A model generated the notes under the pieces. It was not told where the DNA came from. It searched no databases and worked only from the letters and a program-made list of their open reading frames with translations. From Bacteroidales bacterium (GTDB taxonomy: Bacteria > Bacteroidota > Bacteroidia > Bacteroidales > UBA7960): 7,181 nucleotides of DNA. The stretch spans positions 1 through 7,181 of the forward strand of contig PWNO01000284.1 in the NCBI GenBank assembly GCA_003557765.1, read 5' to 3'. This document shows, piece by piece, positions 5,089-7,181 of this stretch (within the stretch, counting starts at the first letter, position 1; the number at the start of each line of letters is the position of its first letter). A program made the translations under genes and the position numbers.

Positions 5089-5150
5089 AACGCGGATTGA
5101 AGCGAATGGCCTTCGGCCAGCGCGGATTTTTGCTGCAGGGTTTCCGCGTT
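5089..5150. repeat. 62-bp nested palindromic intergenic repeat
   Basis: The outer arms AACGCGGA (5089-5096) and TCCGCGTT (5143-5150) are a perfect 8-bp inverted repeat. Inside sits the perfect hairpin TGGCC-TTC-GGCCA (5107-5119), and CGCGGATT occurs twice in direct orientation (5091-5098 and 5121-5128). This modular, GC-rich, intergenic composition is typical of dispersed repeats built from CGCGGATT and GGCCTTCGGCC units seen in many Bacteroidota genomes. Only one copy lies in this window, so dispersal is from recollection, not observed. It may also act as a transcription end or mRNA 3' structure for the upstream cluster. Confidence 0.6.
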
Positions 5151-5174
5151 GGTTTATATATGTGTCGGACCTGT

Positions 5175-5199
5175 GTTTTTCTCATCATCAGAGAAAAGC
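5175..5199. other. Hairpin between the repeat and the YceI-like remnant
   Basis: TTTTCTC (5177-5183) and GAGAAAA (5191-5197) pair perfectly around a 7-base loop, extendable by a G-T and a G-C pair to 5175-5199. No T-run follows on either strand. It lies downstream of the minus-strand remnant's stop codon and could be its old 3' structure. Between it and that stop codon is only a small odd palindrome, CTTCTGAGAAG (5208-5218). Confidence 0.3.
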
Positions 5200-5261
5200 A
5201 TTACCACCTTCTGAGAAGTTAGTTCATTAAGGTAATATAAATTCAGCGAAATTCGGAAAGT

Positions 5262-5491
5262 CTAAAAATCGGACAAGATATTGGCTTCCACAGTGAGGTT
5301 AAAAGTGACATCCATACTATCGTTAACTTTTATTAATCCAAATGCGGGAGATGGAGGATCAATATTGAAATCGGACATCTTAAGTGTTACTACTCCACGA
5401 ACATGAAAAGTGAACTGATCTGTAGCGGTTACCATAGCAGGTACTTCGGTCTTCTTACTGGTTGATCCTGAAAAGCACCAGCCAAGGCTCC
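5262..5491 (-). pseudogene. Remnant of a YceI-like gene (C-terminal part)
   Basis: On the minus strand a frame is open from just after a TGA (5492-5494) to TAG (5262-5264). It reads through SGSTSKKTEVPA into MVTATDQFTF (ATG at 5433-5435), then LKMSDFNIDPPSPAFGLIKV and MDVTFNLTVEANI. This resembles the C-terminal end of Bacteroidota YceI-like domains: a TKKxEVPA step, a beta strand with the SDFNIxPP turn, then GxIKxxDxVxVxF. An intact YceI domain is about 160-180 aa with a signal peptide; here only about 57-76 residues remain, and no YceI-like sequence was found upstream in other frames. It is most likely a 5'-truncated relic; a 57-aa ORF starting at 5435 could in principle be translated. The assignment rests on motif recollection, so confidence is moderate. 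Confidence 0.55.
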
Positions 5492-5615
5492 GTCACAAAA
5501 ACATGAATATATGGCCAATCAGATTTGTCTAACAATATAATATATTTATTAAACAAAACGGGCGCTTATCTTGTTGATTCTTCTGGATCAAAAAATTAAA
5601 CTAAAACCGAACATC
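5492..5615 (+). promoter_or_regulatory. AT-rich upstream region of the SOUL-family gene
   Basis: This stretch completes the 562-bp gap without an intact gene. TTTG (5524-5527) and TATATTTA (5541-5548, one mismatch to TAnnTTTG) look promoter-like, but their 13-bp spacing is too short for the Bacteroides consensus. The sequence is strongly AT-rich, so the matches may be chance. No ribosome binding site is clear before the ATG at 5616. Transcription of the gene probably starts here, but the exact site is not resolved. Confidence 0.25.
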
Positions 5616-6212
5616 ATGAAAGTGCACAATATCGCCCTCACTGCTATCATACTTTTTGCGCAGTTTTTTGCTACACCTGCAATATCGGCTGCCAGCGCTA
5701 CCGAGCAGTATCCTTACGAAGTATTACAGGATTTTGATCAGTTCGAATTGCGTATTTATCAGGGTGCAATTTTTGCCAGAACACACATCGACGCTGAAAC
5801 CTATCGCAGGGGTTCCGGAAATGGCTTCCGAACCCTGGCATCCTACATTTTTGGAGGAAATGATCGTGGGGAGAGCATTGCCATGACGGCACCCGTGGTG
5901 ATGAGCTGGGATCAGGGCATGGTGATGGAATTCATGATGCCTGCTGCATTCACACTGGAAACCCTTCCGGCGCCAAGGCATTCCGGCATCGAAATTTACG
6001 AAAAGCCCGCAGTGGTCATGGCAGGTTTATCTTTTGGTGGATGGGCCAACGACAGGCGGATTGAAAAAAAAATAGAGGAGCTTGCTTCCCTTCTTGATGC
6101 CCATGGAATTGACCATACTGATCATTTTCAGTACTTTGGTTACAACCCCCCCTATCAGATGACCAACCGAAGAAATGATATCGTTGTGGAAATCAAGGGC
6201 TGGACAGAGTGA
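5616..6212 (+). CDS. Secreted SOUL-family heme-binding-type protein
   Basis: This 198-aa protein has a clear signal peptide (about 1-25: Lys2, hydrophobic core IALTAIILFAQFFA, cleavage near AISA-AS), so it is exported, probably to the periplasm. The SOUL/HBP domain fills the rest: YEVLQDFDQFELRIY (34-48), GFRTLASYIFGGND (70-83), SIAMTAPV (87-94), MEFMMPAAFTLETLPAP (104-120), and the C-terminal FQYFGYNPPY...RRNDIVVEI (171-193). SOUL proteins are named for heme or tetrapyrrole binding in animal members; bacterial functions are mostly unproven, and no axial heme ligand can be assigned here. ATG 5616 is chosen because the signal peptide starts there; a TTG at 5571 would put 15 extra residues ahead of it. 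It stands alone on the plus strand with a likely terminator after it. Confidence 0.92.
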   Translation: MKVHNIALTAIILFAQFFATPAISAASATEQYPYEVLQDFDQFELRIYQGAIFARTHIDAETYRRGSGNGFRTLASYIFGGNDRGESIAMTAPVVMSWDQGMVMEFMMPAAFTLETLPAPRHSGIEIYEKPAVVMAGLSFGGWANDRRIEKKIEELASLLDAHGIDHTDHFQYFGYNPPYQMTNRRNDIVVEIKGWTE

Positions 6213-6250
6213 GCCCAGCACCAATTCATTAACTAAGTGCTTTTTTGGGC
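6213..6250 (+). terminator. Probable Rho-independent terminator after the SOUL-family gene
   Basis: AGCAC (6217-6221) pairs with GTGCT (6237-6241), followed directly by a run of six T (6241-6246). The outer GCCC (6213-6216) and GGGC (6247-6250) can also pair. The stem is short with a 15-base loop, but position right after the TGA and the T-run support termination between convergent genes. The remaining 79 bases to the convergent gene hold nothing further I can identify. Confidence 0.55.
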
Positions 6251-6329
6251 TGTGTCATGTGTTTTCAGTTGTCGTGGCCTTATTAAAGCTGCCCTTTCAG
6301 GACGCTTGGTGTGGGTAGTGTACCCTAGT

Positions 6330-6926
6330 TCACTGAAAACCCTGCAGAGGAATTGACAGGCTTATACCATCGGGAGTTATTCCCAGTCGGGCTTCCTGCA
6401 AAAAGCTTTGCCTGCGGCTGTATTGAATCCCGAACTTTGTTAGGTCAAACAGAAACAGGAATGCTCCCTGAATAATGACAGCCTGGCCGTAGCCCCTGAG
6501 CATGTCTTCATTTTCTGCGCTGTTGGAAGAGGCGTGTATCATCCAGGCGCCTCCTGCCACGTAAAGCAAATCCAGGCCGGCATTGATCAGGTATATATTT
6601 TCAGAGCGGATGTGCTTTTGCATGATCTCATCGTCGGCAAGCCCTGAAGTGCTGTTTTGCCTCGCGTTGAGCAATGCCCAGGTGGCAATGCCGGCATTTA
6701 CCAGGTTCCATGCAGCATTCATCTGGTGGAAGTACCGGGTATGGCCATCGTAACGAATCCACCCATAGGTTCCAACGGCCATATTGGCTGCTGCCCATCC
6801 CCCCAGGAAATACATGCCTGAACGGTTGATTTGCTGGCTGCGTGCATAAAAATCCTGATGCGATTGCGCCCCGGCCTTTATGCACAGTGAAAGGAGAAGA
6901 AAAAGGATCCCTGCTGTTTTGCCCAT
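6330..6926 (-). CDS. Signal-peptide-bearing small membrane protein of unknown function (DUF6992-like, tentative)
   Basis: This 198-aa protein has an N-terminal signal sequence (MGKTAGILFLLLSLCIKAGA, cleavage near residue 20). The hydrophobic segments are around 37-56, 69-88, 111-131 and 145-164, so it is probably an inner-membrane protein with four helices. Recognisable stretches are INRSGMYFLGGWAAANMAVG (33-52), YFHQMNAAWNLVNAGIA (65-81) and YLINAGLDLLYVAGG (112-126), a pattern I associate with Bacteroidota proteins annotated as DUF6992; this label is from memory and tentative. The C-terminus ends in short alternating stretches (LGITPDGISLSIPL). The start at 6926 has AAAGGG upstream and begins the signal peptide; an in-frame ATG at 7007 would add 27 polar residues and hide the signal. 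It is convergent with the SOUL-family gene. The function is unknown. Confidence 0.8.
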   Translation of the reverse strand: MGKTAGILFLLLSLCIKAGAQSHQDFYARSQQINRSGMYFLGGWAAANMAVGTYGWIRYDGHTRYFHQMNAAWNLVNAGIATWALLNARQNSTSGLADDEIMQKHIRSENIYLINAGLDLLYVAGGAWMIHASSNSAENEDMLRGYGQAVIIQGAFLFLFDLTKFGIQYSRRQSFLQEARLGITPDGISLSIPLQGFQ

Positions 6927-7045
6927 GATAATGCCCTTTTGTCCGGGATGTTTAAACGTGCCGGGGGAAGAATTGTTTAAATCAGGCTCCCAGCCAATGG
7001 TGAGCAATTCATTGTGATTACCTCAATGACGGCTTTAACCGGGTT

Positions 7046-7181
7046 TTATTTCTGACACCGGACCATGTAGCAAGTCAGCAGGTTGTTCACCTCTTCCACA
7101 GAAAAATATTCCGGATCAAACCCGTCTCCAAACCAGGCGAGGATATCATCATGTTGTTTGTGTTTGGGGTCACGGATTATC
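7046..7181 (-). CDS. Plasmid pRiA4b ORF-3-like (IS1096 passenger-like) protein, C-terminal part (5' end outside window)
   Basis: A minus-strand frame runs in from the right edge and ends with TAA at 7046-7048, giving 44 visible residues. The sequence RDPKHKQHDDILAWFGDGFD followed by PEYFSVEEVNNLL matches the conserved C-terminal end of the plasmid pRiA4b ORF-3 family (PF07929), where a DP.H....W.G..FDPE.F...EVN..L pattern is characteristic. These genes are often found near insertion sequences or on plasmids, and their molecular function is not established. The 119-bp gap to the next minus-strand gene leaves co-transcription open. The visible part looks intact; whether the rest is complete cannot be seen. 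Confidence 0.7.
   Translation of the reverse strand, partial: IIRDPKHKQHDDILAWFGDGFDPEYFSVEEVNNLLTCYMVRCQK

Noticed and set aside
5571..5615. Upstream TTG start for the SOUL-family protein
   Set aside because: It would place 15 residues before a well-formed signal peptide that starts at ATG 5616.
6927..7007. Longer form of the minus-strand membrane protein from ATG at 7007
   Set aside because: The extension is polar and would bury the signal peptide; AAAGGG precedes the internal ATG at 6926.
1..7181. CRISPR array, tRNA, rRNA or complete insertion sequence
   Set aside because: No regularly spaced repeats, cloverleaf or rRNA motifs, or transposase with terminal repeats were seen on either strand by eye.

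Overview
The window looks like a chromosomal segment of an anaerobic member of the Bacteroidota. Three things point there: a promoter-like site at 630-661 of the Bacteroides type (TTTG, 20-bp spacer, TAnnTTTG), starts that mostly lack a strong Shine-Dalgarno, and gene families common in that phylum (a Mrp with the Bacteroidota-style FTPAE...KYY segment, a four-helix secreted/membrane protein, a YceI-like remnant). This assignment is inference; the window has no rRNA or tRNA.

Left edge (1-407): the 3' end of a nitronate monooxygenase/2-nitropropane dioxygenase-type flavoprotein gene. A 280-bp gap rich in inverted repeats follows (408-686) and carries the likely promoter of the next gene.

Core (687-5053): seven co-directional genes form a recognisable anaerobe gene set. 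In order: a DUF134 HTH protein with two cysteine (zinc-ribbon-like) modules; a NifX/NifB-domain protein of 108 aa; a 60-aa DUF5320-like peptide; a second NifX/NifB-domain protein of 125 aa with a Cys/His tail; two MinD-type ATPases, each with an inserted two-cluster ferredoxin domain; and a short Mrp/NBP35-type ATPase. The second NifX-domain gene and the two ATPase genes overlap (4 bp, then 23 bp), which suggests translational coupling. The composition resembles the 'orange protein' (ORP) gene set of Desulfovibrio vulgaris (DVU2103-DVU2109), whose small NifX-like protein binds a Mo-Cu sulfide cluster. The likely theme is ATP-driven, redox-linked handling or assembly of a metal-sulfur cluster on the small NifX-domain proteins. 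The cargo and target here cannot be read from sequence. No nitrogenase structural genes are present.

5054-5615 holds no intact gene. It has a hairpin just after mrp, a 62-bp nested palindromic repeat, a second hairpin, a minus-strand remnant of a YceI-like gene, and an AT-rich stretch ahead of the next gene.

Right part: a secreted SOUL-family heme-binding-type protein (5616-6212, +), a plausible terminator, then a convergent gene for a small signal-peptide-bearing membrane protein (6330-6926, -). At the right edge, on the minus strand, is the 3' end of a plasmid pRiA4b ORF-3-like (IS1096 passenger-like) gene.

The most interesting material is the ORP-like metallo-ATPase cluster with its cysteine-rich DUF134 protein, and the cluster of dyads in front of it.
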